This document shows positions 27,246 through 35,439 of a DNA stretch of 53,092 nucleotides, piece after piece (the stretch's first letter is position 1; every line of letters begins with the position of its first letter). The stretch covers positions 1 to 53,092 of the forward strand of contig NZ_NINX01000009.1 in NCBI RefSeq assembly GCF_002188635.1, given 5' to 3'. The DNA comes from Pigmentiphaga sp. NML030171 (GTDB taxonomy: Bacteria > Pseudomonadota > Gammaproteobacteria > Burkholderiales > Burkholderiaceae_B). A program made the translations under genes and the position numbers. Under the pieces are notes generated by a model, which was given only the letters and a program-made list of their open reading frames with translations, was not told the DNA's origin and made no database searches.

Positions 27246-28229
27246 TCACTCCATCCTGATTCCGCGCGATTCGATCAACTCGCGCCCGCTCTTGATTTCC
27301 GAGGCGAGATAGTCGCGCAGTTCGGCGGGCGATCCGCCTATGGGCTCGGCGCCGATCGAGGCCAGCGTGCCTTGCACCTTGGGCGTCTTCAGCGCGTCGC
27401 GCATGGCGCGGTTCAACTTGTCGATCACGGCGGGCGGCGTGCCGGCCGGCGCGAAGGCGGCGAACCACGGCGTCAGTTCATAGCCGGGCAGGCCGGCCTC
27501 GGCCACCGTCGGCACGTTGGGCAGCGCGGCCGAACGCTTGCTGGTGGTGACCGCGATGGGGACGAGCTTGCCGGCATCGATGTGCGGCTTGGACGAGGTG
27601 ATGCTGTCGAACATGTAGTCGACCTGTCCGCCCAGCATGTCGGCGATCGCCGGGCCGCTGCCCTTGTAGGGCACGTGCAGCATCTGCACGCCGGCCATCT
27701 TGGCGAAGAGCTCGCCCGCCAGGTGGATGGAGGTTCCCACGCCGGCCGAGGCATAGGTGTACTTGCCGGGATGCGCCTTGGCGAGCGCGATGACTTCCGG
27801 CACGGTCCTGGCCTGGATGCGCTGGGGATTGACCACCAGTACGTTGGGCACGACGGCCAGCAGCGAAATGGGCGCGAAATCCTTGACGGGGTCGTAGGCC
27901 ATGTCGGGATACAGCGCGGGGTTCACCGCCATGCCGTTGGCCACGATCATGATGGTGTAGCCGTCCGGCCTGGCGCGCGCCACCGCGGTGGCGCCGATGT
28001 TGCCGCCGGCGCCCGCGCGGTTCTCGATCACGAAGGACTGGCCCAGGCTCTTGCCCATGGCTTCGCCCAGCGTGCGCGCGATGTTGTCCATGGCGCCGCC
28101 CGGCGGGAAGGGAACGATCCAGCGGACCGGGTGGTCCGGGTAGCCGTCGCCCGCGGCCGCCGCCGCGAGCGGCAGGGCAAACAGGGCGGCCAGGGCCAGG
28201 GCGGACGTCGTCTTGTGCAGGGGTTTCAT
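27246..28229 (-). CDS. Bug/TctC-family tripartite tricarboxylate receptor
   Basis: A 327-residue protein with a signal peptide (TSALALAALFALPLAAAAAG), YPDHPVRWIVPFPPGGAMDN, FVIENRAGAGGNIGA and LHVPYKGSGPAIADMLGG. It lies in the same orientation as catC and catB upstream, so it may take up an aromatic acid or a ring-cleavage product. Confidence 0.92.
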   Translation of the reverse strand: MKPLHKTTSALALAALFALPLAAAAAGDGYPDHPVRWIVPFPPGGAMDNIARTLGEAMGKSLGQSFVIENRAGAGGNIGATAVARARPDGYTIMIVANGMAVNPALYPDMAYDPVKDFAPISLLAVVPNVLVVNPQRIQARTVPEVIALAKAHPGKYTYASAGVGTSIHLAGELFAKMAGVQMLHVPYKGSGPAIADMLGGQVDYMFDSITSSKPHIDAGKLVPIAVTTSKRSAALPNVPTVAEAGLPGYELTPWFAAFAPAGTPPAVIDKLNRAMRDALKTPKVQGTLASIGAEPIGGSPAELRDYLASEIKSGRELIESRGIRME

Positions 28230-28276
28230 CGTTGTCTCCGATATGGATAGTAGATGCGGATGGGCCGCCGGGACGC

Positions 28277-28555
28277 TCAGTGAATGGACGAGGGGTGGCG
28301 GGCCAGCGGCGTGACGTGGATCTCCATGTAGGGAAACAGCGGCAGCGACGACAGCAGGGTGTGCAGCTCGTCGTTGTCGGCCACGTCGAAAATGCTGTAG
28401 TTGGCGTACTCCCCCACCACGCGGTAGAGGTGCGGCCATTTGCCCTGCCGCTGCAGGCCTTGGGAATAGGCTTTCTCCGTGGCCTTCAGCGCATCGGCTT
28501 CTTCCTTGGGCATGGAGGGCGGCAGGCGGACATCCATGCGGACGAGGAACAACAT
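28277..28555 (-). CDS. catC: Muconolactone delta-isomerase
   Basis: A 92-residue protein of the CatC family: MLFLVRMDVRLPPSMPKEEA at the start, then LQRQGKWPHLYRVVGEYANYSIFDV and PLFPYMEIHVTPLARHPSS. It isomerises muconolactone to 3-oxoadipate enol-lactone in the catechol ortho-cleavage branch. It is 25 bp downstream of catB. Confidence 0.93.
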   Translation of the reverse strand: MLFLVRMDVRLPPSMPKEEADALKATEKAYSQGLQRQGKWPHLYRVVGEYANYSIFDVADNDELHTLLSSLPLFPYMEIHVTPLARHPSSIH

Positions 28556-28580
28556 GTGACTCTCCTGGTGATAGGGCGCT

Positions 28581-29705
28581 TCAACGGTCGCGGCGGTAGC
28601 GCGTCAGTTTTTCTTCATCGAGCGCCAGTCCCAGCCCCGGCGCGGTGGGCAGCGTCATCGAGAATTCCTGATAGGCAGGACGTTGCTGGACGACGTCGTC
28701 CACCAGCAGCAAGGGGCCGAACAGCTCGGTGCCCCATTCAAGACGGGGCAGGGTGGCGAAGGCGTGCGCGGCGGCCACGGTGCCTATGCTGCCTTCGAGC
28801 ATGGTGCCGCCGTACAGCGCCATGCCCGCGGCATCGCCGACGGCGGCGGTGCGCAGCACGTCGTAGAGGCCGCCCGACTTGGAGATCTTCAGGGCCAGCA
28901 CGTCGGCTGCGCCCAGGCGGGCGAGGTCCATGGCGTCCTCAGGGCTGTGGACGGCCTCGTCGGCCATGATGGGCACGACGAAACGCGCGGCCAGCCTGGC
29001 CATGCCGGCGCGATGGGCGCGGGGAAGCGGCTGCTCGATCAGATCCACGCCGGCCGCTTCCAGCCGGGCGATGCCGGTGGCCGCCTGCGACTCGCTCCAG
29101 GCCTGGTTCACGTCCACGGTCACGCGTGCCCGCGTACCCAGCGCCTGCTTGATGGCGCACACGTGGGCCACGTCCTCGGCCACGGAGCGGCGGCCGATCT
29201 TCAGCTTGAAAGTGTCGTGCCGCCGTGCGGCCAGCAGGGACTCGGCCTCTTCGATGTCGCGCCGGGTATCGCCGCTGGCCAGTGTCCAGAGCACGGGAAC
29301 GGCGTCGCGCACGGCGCCGCCCAGCAGCTTCGAGACCGGTACGCCCAGCCGCTTGCCCTGCGCGTCGAGCAACGCCGTCTCGAGCGCCGACTTGGCGAAG
29401 GTGTTGCCGCGCGCCACCCGGTTCATGCGCCGAGCGGCGGCCAGCACGTTCGAGGCATCCTGCCCCAGCAGCGCCGGGGCCAGGTAGGTGTCGATGGCGA
29501 GCTTGATGCCTTCGGGGCTTTCCTCGCCGTAGCTCAGCCCGCCTATGGTGGTGGCTTCTCCCAGCCCCTCCGCGCCGTCGGAGCAGCGCAGGCGCACGAT
29601 GACCAGCGTCTGCACGTTCATGACCGTCATCGCCAACTGATGGGCACGGATGGTGGGCAGGTCGACCAGGATGGCCTCGATCGACTCGATACGTGGGAAA
29701 ACCAT
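28581..29705 (-). CDS. catB: Muconate cycloisomerase (enolase superfamily)
   Basis: A 374-residue enolase-superfamily enzyme. Motifs are TIRAHQLAM near the N terminus, FKLKIGRRS (catalytic KxK), VDVNQAW, a DLIEQPLP glutamate and IMADEAV. Adjacent catC supports muconate cycloisomerase rather than another subfamily. The start at 29705 gives MVFPRIES. It is divergent from a LysR regulator gene, with a 97-bp promoter region between them. Confidence 0.9.
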   Translation of the reverse strand: MVFPRIESIEAILVDLPTIRAHQLAMTVMNVQTLVIVRLRCSDGAEGLGEATTIGGLSYGEESPEGIKLAIDTYLAPALLGQDASNVLAAARRMNRVARGNTFAKSALETALLDAQGKRLGVPVSKLLGGAVRDAVPVLWTLASGDTRRDIEEAESLLAARRHDTFKLKIGRRSVAEDVAHVCAIKQALGTRARVTVDVNQAWSESQAATGIARLEAAGVDLIEQPLPRAHRAGMARLAARFVVPIMADEAVHSPEDAMDLARLGAADVLALKISKSGGLYDVLRTAAVGDAAGMALYGGTMLEGSIGTVAAAHAFATLPRLEWGTELFGPLLLVDDVVQQRPAYQEFSMTLPTAPGLGLALDEEKLTRYRRDR

Positions 29706-29785
29706 ACTTTTCCGGTTTGTTTGGTTCGGGAAGCCAGTATGGGATTCGATTTTTCCTGAGTCCAAGACTATATTTGGCGTTTTCA

Positions 29786-29800
29786 ATACCCTGAAGGTAT
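29786..29800. promoter_or_regulatory. CatM/BenM-type LysR binding site
   Basis: A perfect ATAC-N7-GTAT palindrome (ATACCCTGAAGGTAT) lies in the catB/LysR intergenic region just before the LysR start. It matches the consensus known for CatM/BenM regulators. A half-degenerate ATAC-N7-GTTT is seen at 29704-29718, overlapping the catB start. Confidence 0.65.
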
Positions 29801-29802
29801 CG

Positions 29803-30714
29803 ATGGACGTCAGGCAACTCCGCTACTTCCAGGCCGTGGCGCAGGAAATGAACGTGACGCGCGCGGCCGAGAAACTGCACATGGCGCAACCGCCGCTCAG
29901 CCGCCAGATACGCGCGCTGGAAGACGAACTGGGAGTGCTTCTGTTCGAGCGCACCGGCCGATCGCTGCGATTGACCGAGGCCGGCCGCTTCCTGCTCGAA
30001 CACTCGCTGCAATTGACCGCGCGCCTGCAGGAGATCACCGAGGCCACCCGGCGCCTGGGCCAGCAGGGACGGCGCTGGTTCGGCGTGGGCTTCGTGCCGT
30101 CCACGCTGTACGGATTCGTGCCGGAGCTGATCCGCCGCCTGCGGGGCGCGGACCGGCACGTCGAGGTGGGTCTGTCGGAGCTGACGACATTGCAGCAGAT
30201 GGAAGCGCTCAAGGCGGGCCGCATCGACATCGGCTTCGGGCGCATTCTTTTCGACGACCCCGACATCGAACGCAAGGTACTGATGGCCGAGCCGCTGGTC
30301 GCGGTGGTGGCGCGCGCCCATCCACTGGCCCGGCGCGCGCGCCGCGGGGTGGATGCGGCCGAGTTGGCCGCGCAGCCTTTCATCCTGTATCCGGCGCGGC
30401 CGCGGCCCAGCTACGCCGATCACGTGCTGGGCCTGTTCCGCGCGGCAGGCCATGGGCTGGACGTGGTCCAGGAGGCCAACGAACTGCAGACCGCCATCGG
30501 ACTGGTCGCCGCCGGCCTGGGCGTGACCGTGGTGCCCGCGTCGGTGCAGCGCCTGCAGCGCGAAGACATCGTCTATGTGCCGCTGGACAGCCCCGGATTC
30601 ACCTCGCCGGTGATCGTAAGCCGCCGCCGGGACGACCGGTCACCGTTCCTGCTGCAGGCCGGCGCGCTGGCCGATGAGCTGGCGGCCGAGGAACTGCGCG
30701 CGCATGCGCGCTAG
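29803..30714 (+). CDS. LysR-family regulator, CatR/CatM/BenM-like
   Basis: A 303-residue LTTR. The N-terminal HTH reads MDVRQLRYFQAVAQEMNVTR with AAEKLHMAQPPLSRQIRALE, which is BenM/CatR-like, followed by the periplasmic-binding-fold effector domain. It is divergent from catB with a consensus ATAC-N7-GTAT box between, so muconate-responsive control of catBC is likely. Confidence 0.9.
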   Translation: MDVRQLRYFQAVAQEMNVTRAAEKLHMAQPPLSRQIRALEDELGVLLFERTGRSLRLTEAGRFLLEHSLQLTARLQEITEATRRLGQQGRRWFGVGFVPSTLYGFVPELIRRLRGADRHVEVGLSELTTLQQMEALKAGRIDIGFGRILFDDPDIERKVLMAEPLVAVVARAHPLARRARRGVDAAELAAQPFILYPARPRPSYADHVLGLFRAAGHGLDVVQEANELQTAIGLVAAGLGVTVVPASVQRLQREDIVYVPLDSPGFTSPVIVSRRRDDRSPFLLQAGALADELAAEELRAHAR

Positions 30715-30716
30715 GT

Positions 30717-31487
30717 TCATGCGCCTTCCAGGCTGATGCTGCCCTTGGCGGCCGAACGGGTGCCGGGCAGCGGACGGTTGCTGGCGGCGTGGTAGGTGAA
30801 CACCGCCGAGAACTTCACCTCGTCCGTGGCGTTGCGGTCGGCCGCGTGCAGGGTATTGCAGTGGAAAAACATCACATCGCCCGCATGCAGCTCCGGCACG
30901 ATGGCGCGCTCGATGACCGCGCGGTTGGCGGGCAGGTCGTCGCGGAAGAACTTGCGTTCATCGAAGCGCGAGGCATCGAAGCTTTCCCGGTGCGATCCCG
31001 GCACCAGGTGCAGCGCGCCGTTGCGGTCCACTTCGTCGCCCAGCGCCAGCCAGATCGAGACCATGTCGTCGCGCTGGAACGACCAGTAGCGGAAGTCCCG
31101 GTGCCAGCCCGTGAGCGTGCCGTAGCGCGGATGCTTGGTCATGACGCAGTTGTGATGGGCCAGCGACAGCTTGGCCGGTTCGCCGAAGTACGCCGCCATC
31201 CAGTCGCGGATGGGCGCACAGGTCGCGTACTGCCGATAGGCCTCGTCGCGCGACCACGCATCCAGCAGCCGCCGCACCGTCCGCCCGCCCTCGGCCTCGC
31301 GCGAAGTCGGCGCGCCCGGATAACCCAGGTCCGCCTCGTACTCGATGGGCTCGATATGGGCATTGAGCTGCGCGCGCGCGATCTGCAGCAGCGCCGCGCA
31401 GGCGTCGTCATCCAGGAAATTGCGCACCACCACCAGACCATCCCGGCGCAGTGCCGCGATCTGTTCATCGCGTGACAGGCTAGCCAT
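30717..31487 (-). CDS. Phytanoyl-CoA dioxygenase (PhyH) family protein
   Basis: A 256-residue Fe(II)/2-oxoglutarate dioxygenase-like protein. The HxD metal motif is GWHRDFRYW and the distal His lies in FHCNTLHAADRN; the N-terminal RRDGLVVVRNFLDDDAC is typical of PhyH. It stops 2 bp from the convergent LysR gene. The substrate is unknown. Confidence 0.85.
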   Translation of the reverse strand: MASLSRDEQIAALRRDGLVVVRNFLDDDACAALLQIARAQLNAHIEPIEYEADLGYPGAPTSREAEGGRTVRRLLDAWSRDEAYRQYATCAPIRDWMAAYFGEPAKLSLAHHNCVMTKHPRYGTLTGWHRDFRYWSFQRDDMVSIWLALGDEVDRNGALHLVPGSHRESFDASRFDERKFFRDDLPANRAVIERAIVPELHAGDVMFFHCNTLHAADRNATDEVKFSAVFTYHAASNRPLPGTRSAAKGSISLEGA

Positions 31488-31734
31488 GCTGCTCTAACAC
31501 AAAAGAAGAAAAATCAGCTGCCTAGGATACGCTGAATTCCTTCGAAAAACGCTTGCGCCCTTGCCCGTCTGCTGGATCTGGCGGGCTGGGTTTTCGCGGG
31601 CTGGCGGTCCAGCGTGGGTTTGAAGGGAGGACGAGTCCCGATCGGCGCGCGTGAATTGGATAGAAGCGGGGCGGGTTGAGTATGATGGTTTGGCGATGAC
31701 AGCGGTTGTTCTGTTGGGCGGCGTGGATCGTTGA

Positions 31735-31827
31735 AAAAAAACGGTGGATTTTGTGAGGACGGTTTTTTCTTTTTAAAACAAGTGCTTAGGGTTGGTTGGT
31801 GTTCCCCGCGAGAGTGGGGAGGTTACT
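31735..31827 (+). repeat. Vestigial CRISPR leader plus one degenerate repeat
   Basis: The 29-nt segment at 31799-31827 keeps GTGTTCCCCGCGAGAG and GGGGA of the repeat but has lost the 3' ATGAACCG handle. The preceding bases resemble the leaders of both intact arrays: GGTGGATTTTG against GGTAGATTTTTGG or GGTGGGTTTTCGG, a T-rich run, TTTTTAAAACA against TTTTGAAAACA, and a GTTTGGT-like end (GGTTGGTTG). Confidence 0.75.
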
Positions 31828-31902
31828 CGGGTGTATGCCTGATCTTGGCCAAGGGTGCATTTGTGCAGTAGCCAATTCGCCTGTAGAAATACCTTGAATT
31901 AA

Positions 31903-31940
31903 ATACCCATATTGGGTAAATTCATTCCCAATATGGGTAT
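31903..31940. promoter_or_regulatory. Paired palindromes, candidate operator of the MNT-HEPN module
   Basis: ATACCCATATTGGG (31903-31916) and CCCAATATGGGTAT (31927-31940) form a perfect 14-bp inverted repeat. Each arm is itself nearly palindromic (TACCCA-TAT-TGGGTA; CCCA-ATA-TGGG), so two adjacent dimer sites are likely. It lies 13 bp before the chosen start of the HTH-bearing gene. Confidence 0.65.
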
Positions 31941-31953
31941 GTTTTGCTTCACC

Positions 31954-32544
31954 ATGCACTCTAACTTGGCCGATGCCCTATTCCCTCGAACCAAACAGCG
32001 CGTGTTGGGATTGCTGTTCGGCCAGCCTTGGCGCAGTTTCTATGCCAGCGAGGTGATGGGAATCGTGGCCAGTGGCTCCGGCGCGGTTCAGCGTGAGTTG
32101 GCGGCCTTGGCTCAGAGCGGCCTGGTCACCGTCAAGGCTGTTGGCAATCAAAAGCACTATCAGGCCAACCCAGACTCCCCGATTTTTGAGGAACTGTGTG
32201 CGATCGTGCAGAAGACGATAGGGTTGGCAGAACCTTTGCGCAGTGCTCTTCGGCCTCTGGAGCGTCGAATCACCGCGGCGTTTGTCTACGGTTCTGTTGC
32301 GAAGAAAATGGACACGGCGCGAAGCGACATTGATCTTATGCTTGTGAGCGATGACGTGAGCTACGGAGATGTCTTTGAAGCATTGGAAGAGGCAAGCCAC
32401 ACACTGGGGCGGCCAGTGAACCCCACTATCTTGACTCGCGCGGAATTCTTGAAGCGGGTGACCGTACAGGAGTCTTTCCTTTCCCGAGTGCTGGATCAGC
32501 CCAAGCTCTGGATCCTGGGAGGCCCCGACGACCTCCCCGTTTGA
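31954..32544 (+). CDS. HTH-fused MNT-type nucleotidyltransferase (antitoxin-like)
   Basis: A 196-residue protein. The N-terminal half is a winged-HTH-like domain (ALFPRTKQRVLGLLFGQPW, YASEVMGIVASGSGAVQRELAALAQSGLV). The C-terminal half has the minimal nucleotidyltransferase signature FVYGSVAKKMDTARSDIDLML (GSxxx.. DxD). MNT proteins paired with HEPN act as antitoxins that modify their toxin. The start at 31954 (MHSNLADALF) is chosen because the operator covers the earlier in-frame starts. Confidence 0.8.
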   Translation: MHSNLADALFPRTKQRVLGLLFGQPWRSFYASEVMGIVASGSGAVQRELAALAQSGLVTVKAVGNQKHYQANPDSPIFEELCAIVQKTIGLAEPLRSALRPLERRITAAFVYGSVAKKMDTARSDIDLMLVSDDVSYGDVFEALEEASHTLGRPVNPTILTRAEFLKRVTVQESFLSRVLDQPKLWILGGPDDLPV

Positions 32545-32608
32545 GAGCCTGACCGGCCCAGGCAAGCCGCTCAAGGCGGAGCCGCCGGACGCCAAGGAAT
32601 TCGACGGC

Positions 32609-32959
32609 TTGAAGAGGTCAGGTCATGCGAGGCTGAAGGACGCACTCAATTCGTCCCTGTCCATCGAGAGCCGTTTCGATCTGGCCTACAACGCCGCCCA
32701 CGCACTTTGCCTGGCTGCGCTGCGATGGAACGGGTATCGGTCAACAAATCGCTATCTGGTTTTCCAATTGCTACCCCACACATTGGGTCTCGGACCGGCG
32801 GTCTGGCGAGTGCTCTCGAAGTGTCACGACATCCGTAATCTCGGTGAGTATGAAGGAGATTTGAGTGTCGATGATCGGATCGTCACAGACCTTGTGGCGG
32901 CGTGCCAGGTAGTGGCTGACAAGGTCGATGCCCTTGCTCCGCTAGGTTCTGTCCGCTGA
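32609..32959 (+). CDS. HEPN-like toxin candidate
   Basis: An alpha-helical protein (116 residues from TTG at 32609). LAYNAAHALCLAALRWNGYRS and RVLSKCHDIRNLGEYEG, with R-x5-H, suggest a HEPN RNase/toxin paired with the upstream nucleotidyltransferase. The reading frame is open and protein-like upstream to about 32540 (LTGPGKPLKAEPPDAKEFDG), overlapping the previous gene, but has no ATG, GTG or TTG there, so the real N terminus is uncertain. Confidence 0.62.
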   Translation: MKRSGHARLKDALNSSLSIESRFDLAYNAAHALCLAALRWNGYRSTNRYLVFQLLPHTLGLGPAVWRVLSKCHDIRNLGEYEGDLSVDDRIVTDLVAACQVVADKVDALAPLGSVR

Positions 32960-33029
32960 GAAATAAGCTGCAATGTCTGGTTGACATGACGAGTTGAAGC
33001 CTGTTCTTTCGGCTTTCTAACGAGTTGAG

Positions 33030-33100
33030 TTTCCTGGAAGAAAGTTGGTAGATTTTTGGCGTCCGATTTTCTCTTTTGAAAACAATCGGTTATGTTTGGT
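33030..33100 (+). promoter_or_regulatory. CRISPR array 1 leader
   Basis: An AT-rich segment ending TTTTGAAAACAATCGG then TTATGTTTGGT directly before the first repeat. It is closely similar to the leader of array 2 (44664-44727) and would carry the promoter and the integration signals for Cas1-Cas2. Confidence 0.8.
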
Positions 33101-34533
33101 GTGTTCCCCGCGAGAGCGGGGATGAACCGGTTTCATCGAACGCCTGCCCCATTGCTTCTAGGTGTTCCCCGCGAGAGCGGGGATGAACCGTACAGCGCAC
33201 GCTCCATGCCGGTGAACCCCATGTGTTCCCCGCGAGAGCGGGGATGAACCGTCATCGCTCCCATTCCGCAGCCATGGCCTCCCGTGTTCCCCGCGAGAGC
33301 GGGGATGAACCGCCCGCCGGCGCAACGAGCAGGTGGAGGCCGCAGTGTTCCCCGCGAGAGCGGGGATGAACCGAGGACCGACATGACCTACATCGTGAAC
33401 ACCAGGTGTTCCCCGCGAGAGCGGGGATGAACCGTGACGGAAATTGGAATACTGCACGTAGAAATCGTGTTCCCCGCGAGAGCGGGGATGAACCGCCGGC
33501 GCACGTTCTCCCGGCGGCGTTTGATGAGTGTTCCCCGCGAGAGCGGGGATGAACCGTCAACTTGAATGATGACGTGCGCGCGGTGTTTGTGTTCCCCGCG
33601 AGAGCGGGGATGAACCGCCGTACCCGATCAGCTGGGCCGAACAGGCCACGTGTTCCCCGCGAGAGCGGGGATGAACCGCGGCGGACGATTTCCTCGATTT
33701 CGGCATCGGTGTGTTCCCCGCGAGAGCGGGGATGAACCGGCTATCGGATGTGCGAATCGAGCCGAAGTCGCGTGTTCCCCGCGAGAGCGGGGATGAACCG
33801 TGTGGGAATTCAATTGGCGCGATGCGGTGTGGGTGTTCCCCGCGAGAGCGGGGATGAACCGCTACGCAGGACCACGGCGCGGTGCTCGGTGAGGTGTTCC
33901 CCGCGAGAGCGGGGATGAACCGGCGATGGCGCCCAGGGCGGTCAGCGACACGCCGTGTTCCCCGCGAGAGCGGGGATGAACCGATGAAATCCTGAAGTAC
34001 CAGAAAAGTGACTGCGTGTTCCCCGCGAGAGCGGGGATGAACCGTTGAAATATTCGCCAGCCTTGGTGACACAGGCGTGTTCCCCGCGAGAGCGGGGATG
34101 AACCGCCGGGACCGAGGTCACGATCGCAACCGGTTCCGTGTTCCCCGCGAGAGCGGGGATGAACCGCACGTGCGCATGACCTTCGGGAATGTGTCCGCGT
34201 GTTCCCCGCGAGAGCGGGGATGAACCGAACAGCGCGGCGCCGCCGGCGAACGCTTCGACGTGTTCCCCGCGAGAGCGGGGATGAACCGATCTCCGGCCAA
34301 ATCGCGGGGAACCAAATCGCGTGTTCCCCGCGAGAGCGGGGATGAACCGCTGTATCGCTGGGAGAACAGCAGGGCGCTGACCGTGTTCCCCGCGAGAGCG
34401 GGGATGAACCGTCCAGCCGTTCCGCGTTGAAGCGGGCGAGCACGTGTTCCCCGCGAGAGCGGGGATGAACCGAATCAAGCACTTACGATTGCTTGTGACA
34501 ACCCGTGTTCCCCGCGAGAGCGGGGATGAACCG
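33101..34533 (+). CRISPR. Type I-E CRISPR array 1 (24 repeats, 23 spacers)
   Basis: 24 copies of a 29-nt repeat beginning GTGTTCCCCGCGAGAGC and ending GGGGATGAACCG, at 61-bp periods from 33101 (one spacer of 33 nt before 34383, the others 32 nt). The repeat forms the CCCCGC/GCGGGG stem cut by Cas6e, and the 3' ATGAACCG is the crRNA 5' handle. All copies look identical. The leader lies on the left, so the array is transcribed to the right, toward cas3. I saw no spacer that obviously matches the rest of the window. Confidence 0.98.
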
Positions 34534-34668
34534 ATCCATATGGCCAGAGTCTTGTCCGTGGCCCTTTCTGTGCGTGAGCCAGCATAAGCCACTGCCACAC
34601 GCCGTAGACGGACACTCGCACAAGGATTATGGTATTCACTAGTATTACCTTCGAATATACATCCCATC

Positions 34669-34942
34669 ATGGCCAAGACCATCAAAGCTCAATGACGACT
34701 TGAAAGCTCGCATACATCGCCTTGCAGATCAGCGGGACCGTTCGGCCCACTGGATCATGCGCGAAGCAATCACGCAGTACGTGGAGCGCGAAGAAAAGCG
34801 CGAGGCGTTCAAGCAGGATGCGATGCGTGCATGGAATGACTATCAGGCCAACGGATTGCACGTGACGCTTGAAGAAGCGGATGCCTGGCTGGCGAAGCTC
34901 GAAGCGGGTGAGGATGCGGAGCCACCCAAGTGCCACGAGTGA
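34669..34942 (+). pseudogene. ParD/CopG-like antitoxin with one-base insertion near its start
   Basis: The downstream part reads LKARIHRLADQRDRSAHWIM and REAITQYVEREEKREAFKQD, a ribbon-helix-helix antitoxin. The natural start appears to be ATG at 34669 (MAKTI), but ATCAAAGCTC has one extra A compared with ATCAAGCTC, which would read MAKTIKLNDDLKARIH. As given, translation from 34669 stops after eight codons. A TTG at 34700 could rescue an N-terminally shortened 80-residue protein. The 3' end overlaps the toxin gene by 13 bp. Confidence 0.75.
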
Positions 34943-35211
34943 TATGGACGCCACTGGCACTAGACGATGTGCAGAACCTATATCGCTTTCACGCGCAGAA
35001 GGATATAAGCGCCGCGCGACGTGCCGTACAAGCAATCCGCACCGGGGTGGGGATGCTTGCCAAGCAGCCGCGCGTCGGTCGTCCGATCAAAGACATGGAC
35101 GCGGAGTTTCGTGAATGGCTTATCGATTTCGGGCAACGCGGCTATGTTGTCCTATATCGATTGCATGGCGAAACCGCGTCCATTTGGCTGTGCGCCCTCA
35201 AAAAGAAGTAG
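34930..35211 (+). CDS. RelE/ParE-family toxin
   Basis: A 93-residue protein with the ParE pattern: VIWTPLALDDVQNLYRFHAQ, then LAKQPRVGRPIKDMDAEFRE and YVVLYRLHGETASIWLCALKKK. It overlaps the antitoxin, as in parDE operons. The toxin frame is intact although the antitoxin appears frameshifted. Confidence 0.85.
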   Translation: MPRVIWTPLALDDVQNLYRFHAQKDISAARRAVQAIRTGVGMLAKQPRVGRPIKDMDAEFREWLIDFGQRGYVVLYRLHGETASIWLCALKKK

Positions 35212-35263
35212 GGTATTGAGAAGAAGTTCTCTGCGTGAGCGGGCAGTCCGGGACAAATAACGA

Positions 35264-35439
35264 AGCCGGCTTGCTGTAACCTCCAACGGCCCGGCAGGAT
35301 TGACTGGCGCCGAGGCTGCCCAACTGGTCGGCCTATCCGACAGTCGTACCGTTCGCCGTTGGACCGGCGGCCAATCGGATATCCCGTTCGCCGCCTGGGC
35401 GATCTTTGCGAAGCCGCAGGCTTGGGAATCATCTGGTGA
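35264..35439 (+). pseudogene. Broken HTH regulator fragment
   Basis: The frame reads LTGAEAAQLVGLSDSRTVRR then WTGGQSDIPFAAWAI, a small helix-turn-helix domain. After Ile the sequence continues sensibly only in the next frame (CEAAGLGIIW, then TGA at 35437), consistent with loss of one C from ATCCTTTGC. No convincing start codon is visible, so this is probably a remnant. Confidence 0.55.

Larger units (their letters stand above)
31488..31953. other. Intergenic boundary between core genome and defence island
   Basis: A 466-bp stretch without a credible gene. Base composition falls from the GC-rich core toward AT-rich. It contains the vestigial CRISPR leader and repeat (31735-31827) and paired palindromes before the HTH-nucleotidyltransferase gene. 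Confidence 0.6.

Noticed and set aside
33133-34685. Several long open frames on the minus strand of array 1 giving repeated SSPLSRGT / VHPRSRGEH / RFIPALAGNT peptides
   Set aside because: These are translations of the reverse complement of the CRISPR repeats in three frames; the 61-bp period and 29-nt repeats explain them. They are a well-known source of false gene calls.
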